NCBI GenBank assembly: GCA_947626575.1
Contig: CANQSR010000001.1
Location: 124,001-188,000, forward strand
DNA: 64,000 bases
From: an uncultured Clostridia bacterium
GTDB taxonomy: Bacteria; Bacillota; Clostridia; Christensenellales; Borkfalkiaceae
Direction of reading: 5' to 3'
The position numbers were made by a program, and so were the translations under genes. This document shows, piece by piece, positions 9,673 through 18,479 of the stretch. The stretch's first letter is position 1. Each line of letters opens with the position of its first letter. Below the pieces are notes generated by a model. It was given only the letters and a program-made list of their open reading frames with translations. It had not been told where the DNA came from and did not search any database.

Positions 9673-10986
9673 ATGGCACTCTTTGATTCGCTCTCGGAGC
9701 GTCTCAACCACATCTTCTCCAAACTGACGAAGCGCGGGAAACTCACCGAGCTTGAAATAAGAACGGCCATGCGCGAGGTGCGCGTCGCCCTTTTGGAAGC
9801 GGACGTCAACCTGAAAGTCGTAAAAAACTTCATCGCCGAAGTCTCCGAAAAGGCCGTCGGCCAACAGGTATTGGGGAGCTTGAACCCCGCCCAGCAGGTC
9901 ATCAAGATCGTCAACGACGAACTCATCGCGCTGATGGGGTCCGGAAACGCCAAGCTCGAAGTTTCGCCCAAGCCGCCCACGGTCATCATGATGTGCGGCC
10001 TTCAAGGCGCGGGCAAGACGACGATGTGCGCCAAGCTCGCCGTGCAACTCAAAAAGCAGGGGAAGAAGCCCTTGCTCGTCGCGGGCGATATTTATAGGCC
10101 TGCCGCCATCGACCAGCTCAAAGTCGTGGGGGGCAAGGCGGGCGCCGAAGTGTTCGAACGGGGGACGCAGGACCCCGTCAAGACGGCGCGCGAAGCCGTC
10201 GAATATGCCAAAAAGATGGGGTTCGATACCGTCGTCATTGACACGGCGGGCCGCCTTCACATCGACGAAAAGCTCATGGAAGAGCTTGAAAACATCGCGA
10301 AGGCCGTGGAAGTCACCGAAATTTTGCTCACGGTGGACGCCATGACGGGGCAGGATGCGGTCAACGTCGCCGAGACCTTCAACGCGCGGCTCAACGTGAC
10401 GGGCGTCATCCTCACCAAGCTGGACGGCGATACGCGCGGCGGCGCGTGCCTCTCCATCAAGGCGGTGACGGGCAAGCCCATCAAGTTCATCGGCGTGGGC
10501 GAAAAGCTCACCGACCTCGAACCCTTCTATCCCGACCGTATGGCGAGCCGCATTTTGGGCATGGGTGACGTCTTGTCGCTCATTGAGCGCGCGCAGGAGG
10601 CCGTCACCGAACAGCAGGCGAAGGAGATGGAGCGCAAGATGCGCGAAAATTCCTTCACGCTCAGCGACTATCTGACGCAGTTCGAGACGCTCAAAAAGAT
10701 GGGCGGGGCGGGCGCGCTCATGAGTATGCTCCCCGGCGCGGGCAAGTTGAAGATCAAGGAGGGGGATATCGACGAGAAGCGCATCGAGCGCGTCCGTGCC
10801 ATCATCCTCTCCATGACCCCCAAGGAACGCGATAACCCGCAGATCATCAACTATTCGCGCAAGAAGCGCATTGCGCTCGGTTCGGGTACGACGTTGCAGG
10901 AAGTCAACCAGCTCTTGAAGCAGTTCGAGCAGACCAAACTTCTGATGAAACAGATGAAGGGCGGCAAGCGCAGATTGCCGTTCTGA
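9673..10986 (+). CDS. ffh: Signal recognition particle protein Ffh (SRP54)
   Basis: 437 residues. Binds signal sequences and 4.5S/6S RNA and delivers ribosomes to FtsY. The N domain is followed by a G domain with GLQGAGKTTMCAKLA, DIYRPAAIDQL, DTAGRLHI and TKLDGDTRGGA, then a Met-rich M domain (about residues 300-437) with TPKERDNP and a basic KQMKGGKRR tail. The ATG follows the ylxM TGA with no gap; the upstream AAAGGAGG lies within ylxM. Confidence 0.98.
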   Translation: MALFDSLSERLNHIFSKLTKRGKLTELEIRTAMREVRVALLEADVNLKVVKNFIAEVSEKAVGQQVLGSLNPAQQVIKIVNDELIALMGSGNAKLEVSPKPPTVIMMCGLQGAGKTTMCAKLAVQLKKQGKKPLLVAGDIYRPAAIDQLKVVGGKAGAEVFERGTQDPVKTAREAVEYAKKMGFDTVVIDTAGRLHIDEKLMEELENIAKAVEVTEILLTVDAMTGQDAVNVAETFNARLNVTGVILTKLDGDTRGGACLSIKAVTGKPIKFIGVGEKLTDLEPFYPDRMASRILGMGDVLSLIERAQEAVTEQQAKEMERKMRENSFTLSDYLTQFETLKKMGGAGALMSMLPGAGKLKIKEGDIDEKRIERVRAIILSMTPKERDNPQIINYSRKKRIALGSGTTLQEVNQLLKQFEQTKLLMKQMKGGKRRLPF

Positions 10987-11285
10987 GGGCTTCTCCCTCG
11001 GACATGGTACCCTCGGATGAGGTCAATGTCCACAGAAAAGTGAGGCTCTACCCTCTCCTTGGGGAGAGGGACTGAGGGAGTGGGGGTACATCCGTCACCC
11101 TGAGCTTGCAGAAGGGTCACCTTATTATAATAAGGAGATTCCTCACTTCGTTCGGAATGACGTTTAAGAGTTTCGGAAGTGACGTATAAAGGCTTCGGTC
11201 GGACGGAATGACGTAAAAACCCTTTCGGCCCTTCGGGCCACTTTCCCTAAAAGGGACAGCAAGAATTGTTCGTAAATATAAATTT
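10987..11285. repeat. Intergenic repeat block between ffh and rpsP
   Basis: No gene. It holds one CGGACATGGTA word (10999-11009), a CTCTCCTTGGGGAGAG module (11050-11090), an inverted copy of the CCCTGAGCTTG...AAGGGTCACC module (11095-11130), a GATTCCTCACTTCGTTCGG module (11138-11165), and an inverted copy of the AAAGGG...GGGACAGC module (11218-11268). Confidence 0.8.
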
Positions 11286-11308
11286 GCAATATTTAGGAGG
11301 TAACTATT

Positions 11309-11602
11309 ATGGTCAAAATGAGATTGGTGAGAATGGGCGATAAGAAGTCTCCCGTCTACCGCATCGTCGTCGTTGACGCGCGCAAAGCCGCAACGGGGGA
11401 ATACATCGAAAAGATCGGTTTTTACGATCCCAAGTCCAACCCCGTGACGCTCGAAGTGGACGTCGAGAAGGCGAAGGAATGGCTCGCGAAGGGCGTGCAG
11501 CCCACCGAAACGGTGAAGAGCCTTCTGGTAAAGACGGGCGCGCTCGAAAAGAGCGAGAAACTTTCCCCCGCCAAGACCAAGGGCAAGAGAAAGAAGAAGT
11601 GA
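11309..11602 (+). CDS. rpsP: 30S ribosomal protein S16
   Basis: 97 residues with the S16 N-terminus MVKMRLVRMGDKKSPVYRI and VVDARKAATGEYIEKIG(F)YDP motif, and a Lys-rich tail. TTTAGGAGGTAACT provides a strong ribosome-binding site. In most Firmicutes khpA, rimM and trmD follow; here khpA follows after a repeat block and rimM/trmD are not in the next 50 kb. Confidence 0.98.
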   Translation: MVKMRLVRMGDKKSPVYRIVVVDARKAATGEYIEKIGFYDPKSNPVTLEVDVEKAKEWLAKGVQPTETVKSLLVKTGALEKSEKLSPAKTKGKRKKK

Positions 11603-12022
11603 TTTTCGCGTGAGCGAATATCACCCCGCACCGTCCGCACGCCTTGGCGCCCCTTGTAGGGGAGCTGGCGAGGCCAACGGCCGAGACTGAGGGGTTGCGT
11701 TCCACGTCATTTCGAACCCCACAGGGGTGAGAAATCTCAAAAGGAGATTCCTCACTTCGTTCGGAATGACGTATAAGAGTTTCGGAATGACGAATAAAAG
11801 CCTCGTGCGGACGGAATGACTAAAAAACCCTTCCGATGCGCTCACTCACCGCAAAACGCCGCCCACGGCACACTGTGCTGATGTGCGAGAAGCGCGTTTT
11901 GCGACCTAAGAGGGACAGCAAGGGTTATTCTCGTCGCCCCTTGTAGGGGAGATGGCACCGAAGGTGACAGAGGGGTTTCGGGGCCTCCTCCGAGAAGGGA
12001 GTAGGCCAAGAGGCAAGTTCGC
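11603..12022. repeat. Intergenic repeat block between rpsP and khpA
   Basis: No gene. Contains a GCGCCCCTTGTAGGGG...GACTGAGGGG module (11645-11700), a GATTCCTCACTTCGTTCGG module (11740-11775), an inverted repeat module whose inner arm has expanded into a long CGCAAAACGC hairpin (11826-11925), and a second CCCCTTGTAGGGGAG module (11936-11980). Confidence 0.75.
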
Positions 12023-12064
12023 TCACGGAATTTCTTTCGTGCAAAAGCGCAAAGAAATTCGTGA
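12023..12064 (+). promoter_or_regulatory. Leader hairpin before khpA, third copy of the ftsY-type element
   Basis: TCACGGAATTTCTTT (12023-12037) pairs with AAAGAAATTCGTGA (12051-12064). The loop differs from the ftsY copies (CGTGCAAAAGCGC) while the stem is kept. It is followed directly by TTTAGGAGGAAA and the khpA start. Confidence 0.75.
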
Positions 12065-12085
12065 ATTATTTAGGAGGAAATCATC

Positions 12086-12325
12086 ATGTTGGATCTCATC
12101 AAGTATATCGTGGAACAGTTCGCCGACGAGCGAGAAGAGGTGGACTACAAGGTCGAGGAGACGGAGGACGCCATCAACGTCACGGTGCTTCTCGCCGATT
12201 ACGATATGGGCAAGGTCATCGGCAAACAGGGCAAGATCGCAAAGGCGCTCCGTACCCTCGTCCGCGCGGCCACGCCCAAAGACAGCAAGAAGTACAATAT
12301 CGAAATCAAAGAACGCGGAGCATAA
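12086..12325 (+). CDS. khpA: KH-domain RNA-binding protein KhpA (YlqC/YlxQ-region family)
   Basis: 79 residues. Single type-II KH domain with the GxxG loop IGKQGK (about residues 48-53), as in KhpA, which pairs with KhpB/Jag to bind RNA and influence cell division and elongation in Gram-positives. Strong AGGAGG upstream. Position after rpsP is the conserved one. KhpB is not in this window. Confidence 0.93.
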   Translation: MLDLIKYIVEQFADEREEVDYKVEETEDAINVTVLLADYDMGKVIGKQGKIAKALRTLVRAATPKDSKKYNIEIKERGA

Positions 12326-12365
12326 CGCGTTCTTTGGCGCAGACCCCACGGCTTCGGCCGCGATC

Positions 12366-12396
12366 CTCCCCCGTATTTTCACGGGGGAGTTTTTTA
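12366..12396 (+). terminator. Terminator after khpA
   Basis: CTCCCCCGT (12366-12374) pairs with ACGGGGGAG (12381-12389), followed by seven T. Confidence 0.9.
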
Positions 12397-12898
12397 TGGC
12401 CCCATTCCGCGGGTATCATATGGTGAACGGATTTACTCCACCCCCGCCTCCCCCCTTTAACCGAAGGGGGGAGGCGGGGCTTGCTGTCCCCGAAGGGGTT
12501 TGGGCGTTCACGTCATTTCGAGGAGCGCAGCGACGAGAAATCTTTAAGAACGAGATTCCTCCTCCCGTTAGTCGTCGGAATGACAGCGGACTTCGCCTGC
12601 GGCTCGTGACGCGTATTTACTCCCCACTCCCTGAATCCCCCTCCCCAAGGAGGGGGTAACATATGACGGGAATACATATGTATCTTCGGACATGGGTACC
12701 CCGTTTTGCGTCCGTATGCGGAAAAACACATATGCAGACATATGTCCCCGCGGGCAAATGTTTTCGGCGCGGTGGGGGAGCGGAAAGGCCGTAAAACAAA
12801 AAAGCCCGTAAATCAAGCCCGTAAAAGCGAAGAAGCCCGAAGATGAAATGTTCCGAAAAACCAAAATCCCGAAACGCGAAAAATGAAAGTCCATAAAG
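12397..12898. other. Gene-free interval between khpA and pgi
   Basis: Contains a CCTCCCCCC...GGGGGGAGG hairpin module (12446-12474), a partial GCTGTCCC...AAGGGG module (12480-12500), a GTCATTTCGAGGAGCG module (12510-12600), one CGGACATGGGTA word (12687-12698) set among three ACATATG words, and about 150 bases of purine-rich DNA with repeated AAAAGCCCG-like words. No open frame with coding character. Confidence 0.7.
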
Positions 12899-12930
12899 CA
12901 AAAAAAGCCCCGCGGCAGACGCCGCGGGGC
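12899..12930 (-). terminator. Terminator of pgi
   Basis: Ten-base perfect stem GCCCCGCGGC (12907-12916) / GCCGCGGGGC (12921-12930), with an A-run at 12899-12906 giving a T-tail on the minus strand. Confidence 0.9.
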
Positions 12931-12943
12931 AGATGCGTTTGAT

Positions 12944-14371
12944 TCAGATGATGTAGGCGGGGTCGGCCTCGGCCGCGTTCAGATCGCGCTTTTGCAGGTC
13001 GTAACCGGGCTTTCCGAGCAGGGCGAACGTCGCCTTCTTGCCCGCTTCCACGCCGGGCTGGTTATAGGTATCGATGTTGAACATCGCGCCCGCATAGGCC
13101 GTCTGCAATTCGAAGAGATACAGGAGCTGGCCGAGCGTGAACTCGTTGATTTCGGGCAGACAGATGGTATAATTCAATCTTCCCGCCTTGGTGAGCGCAT
13201 ACGCCGTGGCCTTGTTTTCCGCCTTGATGAGTTCCTCCATCGTGTGGCCGCCGAGGAAGGCGACGTCGGGGATGTTCTCGCACCCGTGCGGGATGGGCGT
13301 CTTTTCCTTATAACTGCCGACGGAGAGGAAGGTGACCACCTTATCGAAGGGGCCTTCGGTGTAGAGCTGGACCTGCGAGTGCTGGTCGGTGACGCCGAGC
13401 GCCTTGACGGGCGTCTGGCCGACGTGGCAGGCCTTGCCGTCGAGCGTCACGTTCTTGCCGAGCGATTCCGCCCACAGCTGGGCATACCAATCGGAGACAT
13501 ATTTGAGATTATCGGAGTAAGGCATCAGCACGCCGATGTTTTTGCCGTCCTGCATGGCGATATATTGCAAAGTCGCGCACATGAGGGCGGGATTTTTGCG
13601 CATATCAGGGGACTTGCACAGTTTATCCATGTAGGCCGCGCCCTTCAACAGCGACTTGATATCGATGCCGAGAACGGCCGCGGGAAGAAGGCCAACGGGA
13701 GAGAGTTCGGAAAATCTGCCGCCCACGCCGTCGGGAAGGACATAGCGCTTCACGCCGCCGAGTTCCTCGGAGATCTTGATGAGATTGCCGCGGCTCGCAT
13801 CCGTCGTAAAGATGACGTTTTCCTTGATATTGACGCCCGCCTTGGTGAGAAGGTCGGAGATGATGAGGTACTGCGCCATCGTCTCGCTCGTCGCGCCCGA
13901 CTTGGAGATGACGTTGAAGCACGTCTTGGTGACGTCGATCACGTCCAAGAGCTGTTTCATGCGGACGGGATCCACATTGTCCTCCACGAAGAATTTCGGG
14001 CCGCGCCGTTTGGACTTGGGAAGGTCGTTGTAGTGAAGGTGGCAGAGCGCGGTGTATGCCATGGCGGGGCCGAGCGCCGAGCCGCCGATGCCGAGTACAA
14101 CAAAATTATCGAACTTGCGCCGTATGAGTTTGGCCGTGGCGAGGATATCCGCGACGATCGCGCTTTGGTTGTAGGGAAGTTCCGTCCAACCCATGAAGAG
14201 TTCGTCCCTGCCGCGGTTCTCCGAAACATAGGCGTGTGCGGCGCGGGCGAGTTTCTTGTGCGAATCCAGCGTTTTTGCGGAAATACCCTTATCGCCGAGG
14301 TATTTATCGGTCATGTTCGTGTAGTCCACCGTGACGCGCAGTTCTTTGCGCAGGGATTCAGTCAGTTTCAT
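12944..14371 (-). CDS. pgi: Glucose-6-phosphate isomerase
   Basis: 475 residues. Interconverts glucose-6-phosphate and fructose-6-phosphate. Shows VLGIGGSALGPAM near residue 75, the PGI signature around GGRFSELSPVGLLPAAVLG, and catalytic-region WYAQLWAESLGK. The start at 14371 was chosen because GGAGG lies just upstream and a consensus promoter at 14400-14428 would otherwise lie inside the gene. Single-gene transcription unit with its own terminator. Confidence 0.97.
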   Translation of the reverse strand: MKLTESLRKELRVTVDYTNMTDKYLGDKGISAKTLDSHKKLARAAHAYVSENRGRDELFMGWTELPYNQSAIVADILATAKLIRRKFDNFVVLGIGGSALGPAMAYTALCHLHYNDLPKSKRRGPKFFVEDNVDPVRMKQLLDVIDVTKTCFNVISKSGATSETMAQYLIISDLLTKAGVNIKENVIFTTDASRGNLIKISEELGGVKRYVLPDGVGGRFSELSPVGLLPAAVLGIDIKSLLKGAAYMDKLCKSPDMRKNPALMCATLQYIAMQDGKNIGVLMPYSDNLKYVSDWYAQLWAESLGKNVTLDGKACHVGQTPVKALGVTDQHSQVQLYTEGPFDKVVTFLSVGSYKEKTPIPHGCENIPDVAFLGGHTMEELIKAENKATAYALTKAGRLNYTICLPEINEFTLGQLLYLFELQTAYAGAMFNIDTYNQPGVEAGKKATFALLGKPGYDLQKRDLNAAEADPAYII

Positions 14372-14399
14372 TGTGTTTCCTCCATTGGTTTTCCGTTTT

Positions 14400-14428
14400 A
14401 TTATACCACGCCGCCGCGCAAATGGCAA
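14400..14428 (-). promoter_or_regulatory. Promoter of pgi
   Basis: Minus strand TTGCCA (14423-14428), 17-base spacer, TATAAT (14400-14405). The 165 bases beyond it to 14593 hold no gene, only a short direct duplication of CTTTCGCACGTCTTTTCCG. Confidence 0.8.
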
Positions 14429-14593
14429 TAAGAGAACGCAAATTTCCCGAAATAATTTCCGATGCCGCCGCGGGCCGTTTTTCGGGAAGAATTTTCAAGG
14501 GAGATACGCACATTTTCGCACGCTGTTTCCGCTTTCGCACGTCTTTTCCGCTTTCGCACGTCTTTTCCGCTTGCAGGCCGCGCCGTCTTGCTT

Positions 14594-16153
14594 TCAGATC
14601 GCCTTTGCGGCCCTTTTCCGTTTACGGCGTGCCTCCCCATAGGGCGCTTTCTTTTTGCGCTTGGGGAACTTGATGAATTTTTCAAGGAAAGCCTTGAAGT
14701 CGAAGAGGTGCAGAAGGTGCAAAAGGAGCGCCTCCGCGGCCAGGATGAAGAGGATGCAGAGGGCAAGCGCGATGAGGTAGTCACAATAGATCATGACGAC
14801 GGATCGGATACCCATGCCCGCGATCGTGGCCGCGATAACCACCAACATCAGGCTGAAAAAGTATTTCCCGGAGCGGAGTTTCCCCGTCTTTTTGGCGAGG
14901 AGCGCGAGGGAGCAGACGGCCGAGACGGTGTAATCCGCGGCCTGCCCCACGAGCAGGGCCCCGCCGGAAAGATAGCGGGGGAGGACCCACACGCAGAGGA
15001 GCATGGAGGCGGCGCCGAGGAGGAAGAAGAGCAGGGTCTGCCGCTCGCATCCGATGGAATTGAGCAGGCTCGTCGAGATCATCGTCACGCTCATGGGGAT
15101 GAGGATGAGCGCGCTCTTTTCGATGAGGATGCCGCTCTCGGCGTTGGAATAGAGGAGAACGCCCACCCCTTCGCCGCAGACGGCGAGGAAGGGGATGAGC
15201 GCGCCCGCGATGAGCAGCGTTGCATTGAGCGCCTTTTTGACGAGTTCGGCGAGTTTTTCGCGGTCGCCCTTATAGTAGCACTCCGAAAGTTCGGGAACGA
15301 GGACGAGCGCAATGGAGCCGATGAGCGAGCAGGGGATGGTGAGAATGGGCATGACCATGCCGCCGACGACGCCGTATGCGCTCATGGCGCGCGCCGACGA
15401 CATGCCCGCCGCCATCAGCCGCATGGGGAAGATGACCGAGATGAGGGAACTTACGAGCGAGGAGGAAGTCCGCATGGCCGTGACGGGGAGCGAGGACTTC
15501 AAAAGCGGCTTGATCTCCCCGCGCGGCGGGGCGAGCCTTCCGCCCTTTTTCATGAAATAGAAGACCGCGATGGAGAAGGAGGAGAGATAGGAGATGAGAA
15601 CGGCCGCGGCCGCCTTGTTGACGTCGGCGATGCCCGCGTCCACGAAAAAGAAGAGCAAAACGCCGCACACGACCATCACGATCTCTTCGATGAGTTCGAT
15701 GAGGGAGTAAGCGAAGAACCGCTTATTGCCCCAGAAATTGCCGCGGATGACGGCGTAAACGGAGGTGAACGTGAGGCCGAAAATGAGGATGTAAAAGAGG
15801 TCGCCGCAACGGGGATCGGAGAAAATCTTGGTAAATGGGGTGCGGAAAATAAAGAGCAGAAGCGTGATCGCCGTCCCGCAGACTGCCGTGATGAGGATGG
15901 CGGCCGTCGTGGCGCGGTGTTCGCCTTCGGGGTAGCCGTGCGCGCGGTGCGCCGTGATGGCGCGGGAGAGCGTGATGGGCAGCCCTGAGGAGACAACGGT
16001 CAGAAAGACGGCAAACACCGAGAGGGAGACCTGATAGATGCCGAGGCCTTCGGGGCCCAACGTGCGGGAGAGGATGATGCGGTAGAGAAAGCCGAGCCCG
16101 TGTTCGAAGGCGGCAAATATCGTGACGATCGCGGCAGTCTTGTATAAGTTCAT
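14594..16153 (-). CDS. SpoVB-like polysaccharide/lipid flippase (MOP superfamily)
   Basis: 519 residues with about 14 hydrophobic helices and a basic C-terminal tail (KRKKKAPYGEARRKRKRAAK). The N-terminus (FLYRIILSRTLGPEGLGIYQ) is characteristic of the SpoVB/YtgP branch of oligosaccharidyl-lipid flippases. SpoVB is needed for spore cortex synthesis in Bacillus, but family members also serve vegetative envelope roles, so the exact substrate is uncertain. Next to a LysM gene and a conserved clostridial gene, which fits an envelope or spore neighbourhood. Confidence 0.88.
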   Translation of the reverse strand: MNLYKTAAIVTIFAAFEHGLGFLYRIILSRTLGPEGLGIYQVSLSVFAVFLTVVSSGLPITLSRAITAHRAHGYPEGEHRATTAAILITAVCGTAITLLLFIFRTPFTKIFSDPRCGDLFYILIFGLTFTSVYAVIRGNFWGNKRFFAYSLIELIEEIVMVVCGVLLFFFVDAGIADVNKAAAAVLISYLSSFSIAVFYFMKKGGRLAPPRGEIKPLLKSSLPVTAMRTSSSLVSSLISVIFPMRLMAAGMSSARAMSAYGVVGGMVMPILTIPCSLIGSIALVLVPELSECYYKGDREKLAELVKKALNATLLIAGALIPFLAVCGEGVGVLLYSNAESGILIEKSALILIPMSVTMISTSLLNSIGCERQTLLFFLLGAASMLLCVWVLPRYLSGGALLVGQAADYTVSAVCSLALLAKKTGKLRSGKYFFSLMLVVIAATIAGMGIRSVVMIYCDYLIALALCILFILAAEALLLHLLHLFDFKAFLEKFIKFPKRKKKAPYGEARRKRKRAAKAI

Positions 16154-16209
16154 GCAATATTGTATTCGGAGGTATCACATCTTTATGAGCGCACGCATAG
16201 GATAGAGTT

Positions 16210-16494
16210 ATGAAACTTTCTCTTGCCGTACCCGTCCTTTACCGCGTCAAGCGCGGCCAGAAGCTCGCAGATGTGGCCGCCGCTTTCGGCATACCCGCCC
16301 GCCTGATCGCCGAGAGAAACCGCCTGGCGGAGGAGATCGAGGCGGGGATGGTCATCGGGATCCCCCCGCGCGAGGGCAATCTATACGTCGTGCGCGGCGG
16401 GGAGAGCAAGAGCCTTCTTTGCGGCTCGCCCGCGCGGTTTGAAGAAAAGAACGGGACCAAATGCCTCTTTGTGGGGCAGTGCGTTCTGCTGTGA
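16210..16494 (+). CDS. LysM-domain protein
   Basis: 94 residues. A LysM domain spans about residues 10-55 (YRVKRGQKLADVAAAFGIPARLIAERNRL and INIGIPP-like end), followed by a second weak repeat beginning YVVRGGE. No signal peptide is visible, so it is probably cytosolic-side or spore-associated rather than exported. Divergent from the SpoVB-like gene 56 bases away. Ribosome-binding site is weak (AGGATAGAG). Confidence 0.8.
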   Translation: MKLSLAVPVLYRVKRGQKLADVAAAFGIPARLIAERNRLAEEIEAGMVIGIPPREGNLYVVRGGESKSLLCGSPARFEEKNGTKCLFVGQCVLL

Positions 16495-16514
16495 ACAAAT
16501 CGTGCGGCGCGGCG

Positions 16515-16523
16515 CATACGATA
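16515..16523 (+). promoter_or_regulatory. Possible sporulation-type -10 box
   Basis: CATACGATA, resembling the -10 of SigE/SigK promoters (CATANNNTA), 37 bases before the ATG of the next gene. No TATAAT/TTGACA pair is present. The -35 region is not clear, so this is tentative. Confidence 0.35.
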
Positions 16524-16559
16524 CAGTAAACCGATAAGGTTGTTTTACGGAGGTAACCA

Positions 16560-17213
16560 ATGTCATTCTTTTCCAATTTTTCATCGGACCACTGCCCCGG
16601 CACCATTTCGGGCAACCCGCTGAACGGGCTGTGCGAGAAGGTCTGCATCCAGGCGGAAAAGATCTTCGACGCAGGCATCATCCAGACGCGTCTCGATAGC
16701 TACAATGCCGTGCCTACATCCTTCGTCCCCGCAAATCCTACATATCCGCTCACGTTTGTCAGCGCGCGTTCCACGTCGTCCGTCGGAACTGTTTCGAACG
16801 TCAACGTCGAGCGGCAGGCGGAGGGTTGTTGCGCCCGCGTGCAGGCGACCGTTACCCTTCCCATCGAGATCGCATACGTGGACGCCAACGGCGTGGAAGG
16901 GGTGGCGACGAGCAACATCGTTCTCACCGAGGACGTCTTGATGTACGTTCCCAGCGCATCGGTGATGCCCTTCACGGTGACGTCGGTGGCGTCGTGCGTC
17001 TCGCCCGAAGGGACGTGGGATGCGGCCACGGGGACGTTTGTCATCAGCGCGTGCGTCACGTGTATCTTAAAGATCGCGATGCAGGTGGAACTGCTCGTTC
17101 CCAGCTATGGCTACTGCGCCATCCCGCCCGCACAGGAATATACGCAGGAGGTCTGCACGGGCTTCTTCGAACTGCCGCTCTATCCGCAGGGACGGGCATG
17201 CAGTAAGAAGTGA
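16560..17213 (+). CDS. Conserved clostridial protein, possible spore-surface component
   Basis: 217 residues. Recognised as a hypothetical protein type seen in Clostridia, with N-terminal LCEKVCIQAEKIFDAGI, then an acidic/Thr-rich beta-like body (YPLTFVSARSTSS, VTLPIEIAYVDANG, VLMYVPSASVMPFTV) and scattered Cys, including a CC pair, and a C-terminal VPSYGYCAIPP. No signal peptide or membrane helix. Good ribosome-binding site (ACGGAGGTAA). The SigK-like -10 and the SpoVB-like neighbour suggest a sporulation role; this is inference. Confidence 0.8.
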   Translation: MSFFSNFSSDHCPGTISGNPLNGLCEKVCIQAEKIFDAGIIQTRLDSYNAVPTSFVPANPTYPLTFVSARSTSSVGTVSNVNVERQAEGCCARVQATVTLPIEIAYVDANGVEGVATSNIVLTEDVLMYVPSASVMPFTVTSVASCVSPEGTWDAATGTFVISACVTCILKIAMQVELLVPSYGYCAIPPAQEYTQEVCTGFFELPLYPQGRACSKK

Positions 17214-17290
17214 GCGAAGCCTCCCCCAAGGGGGAGCGGATGCGGCATGGGGACCTCCCGTGCCGCGGAAATATCTCTGTGGATCGGAAA

Positions 17291-17312
17291 AACGGCCCTG
17301 CGGGGCCGTTTT
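17291..17312 (+). terminator. Terminator after the 16560 gene
   Basis: AACGGCCC (17291-17298), loop TGCG, GGGCCGTT (17303-17310), short T-tail. The 16560 stop is at 17213. Confidence 0.75.
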
Positions 17313-17367
17313 GCTTGCCGCCGCGGTGCATTTTTGTGAAAAAACCGTGATGACTTTGCCGCTCCGC

Positions 17368-17396
17368 TTGACATTTCCGCGCTGGCGCTCTATAAT
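17368..17396 (+). promoter_or_regulatory. Promoter of cysK
   Basis: Perfect TTGACA (17368-17373), 17 bases, perfect TATAAT (17391-17396). No T-box or riboswitch fold is seen in the short leader. Confidence 0.85.
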
Positions 17397-17427
17397 GATG
17401 GCGCCTTGAAGGGCGAAGGAGGCTATG

Positions 17428-18342
17428 ATGGCAAAATTCGGCGGCATTACGGAGGCGGTGGGCAACACGCCGCTCGTGGAACTCAGGCGGGTCGAGCAAG
17501 GTCTTGGGGCAAAGATCTTTGCGAAACTCGAATACTTCAATCCCGCGGGGAGCGTGAAGGATAGGATCGCGCTCGCCATGATCGAGGACGCCGAACGGGC
17601 GGGCATCTTGAAGGAAGGCGCAACCGTCATCGAGCCGACTTCGGGCAATACGGGCATCGGGATCGCGGCGATCGGCGTCGCCAAGGGGTACCATGTCGTG
17701 ATCGTCATGCCCGAAACGATGAGCGAGGAGCGCAGAAGGCTCATCAAGGCCTATGGCGCCGAGCTGGTGCTTACCGAGGGCGCGAAGGGCATGAAGGGCG
17801 CCATCGCGCGCGCGGAAGAATTGAAGAAGGAGCGCGGCGGCGTCATTTTGGGGCAGTTCACGAACCCTGCCAACCCCAAGGTGCATTACGAGACGACGGG
17901 TCCCGAAATCTGGAAGGATACGCAGGGCAAAGTGGATATCTTCGTGGCGGGCGTCGGCACGGGCGGAACGCTCACGGGCGCGGGGAAGTATCTGAAAGAA
18001 AAAAATCCCGCGATCTCGATCGTTGCGGTGGAACCTGCCTCTTCCCCCGTTCTCTCAGGGGGCGCGGCGGGGCCGCATAAGATACAGGGCATCGGCGCGG
18101 GATTCGTTCCCGAAGTTCTCGATACCAAGCTCTTCGGCGAGGTGATCGCCGTCAGGGATGAGGATGCCTTCGCGGCGGGCAGGGAGATCGGCAGAGAGGG
18201 CTTTCTCGCGGGGATCTCTTCGGGCGCGGCGCTGTGGGCGGCCAAACAGCTCGCAAAACGCCCCGAAAATGCGGGGAAGAACATCGTCGTCATCTTCCCC
18301 GACGGCGGAGACCGCTATCTCTCGACGGCGTTGTTTTCGTAA
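17428..18342 (+). CDS. cysK: Cysteine synthase A (O-acetylserine sulfhydrylase)
   Basis: 304 residues. PLP enzyme making cysteine from O-acetylserine and sulfide. The PLP lysine lies in [11 protein letters not shown] (about residue 43), the substrate loop is [12 protein letters not shown], and the phosphate-binding loop is [18 protein letters not shown] occurs at both 17425 and 17428; AAGGAGG at 17416-17422 favours 17428. Stand-alone unit with its own promoter and a bidirectional terminator. A near-match to the CGGACATGGTA word (TACCATGTCG, 17689) lies inside. Confidence 0.97.
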   Translation: MAKFGGITEAVGNTPLVELRRVEQGLGAKIFAKLEYFNPAGSVKDRIALAMIEDAERAGILKEGATVIEPTSGNTGIGIAAIGVAKGYHVVIVMPETMSEERRRLIKAYGAELVLTEGAKGMKGAIARAEELKKERGGVILGQFTNPANPKVHYETTGPEIWKDTQGKVDIFVAGVGTGGTLTGAGKYLKEKNPAISIVAVEPASSPVLSGGAAGPHKIQGIGAGFVPEVLDTKLFGEVIAVRDEDAFAAGREIGREGFLAGISSGAALWAAKQLAKRPENAGKNIVVIFPDGGDRYLSTALFS

Positions 18343-18356
18343 GACGATACCGCATG

Positions 18357-18388
18357 AAAAAAAGACAGCCGCGGCTGTCTTTTTTTCA
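18357..18388. terminator. Bidirectional terminator between cysK and rqcH
   Basis: Perfect palindrome GACAGCCGCGGCTGTC (18364-18379) flanked by an A-run and a T-run, serving converging cysK and rqcH. A degraded ACCCCTTCC...CCACCC repeat module follows at 18396-18465. Confidence 0.9.
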
Positions 18389-18479
18389 TAGGACACCCCT
18401 TCCGGCATTCGCTACGCTCATGCCACCCACCCCCCCAAGGGGTTGGCAAGGAGTGGGAAGTCTCTCTCTTTTTTCATAT

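Noticed and set aside
12992-14431. Long plus-strand open frame across pgi
   Set aside because: It is antisense to a full-length, well-conserved pgi and owes its length to high GC third positions; no ribosome-binding site, no family motif.
14462-15988. Long plus-strand open frame, Glu/Asp/His-rich
   Set aside because: Antisense to the SpoVB-like flippase; its composition is what the reverse complement of Leu/Ile/Val-rich helices gives.
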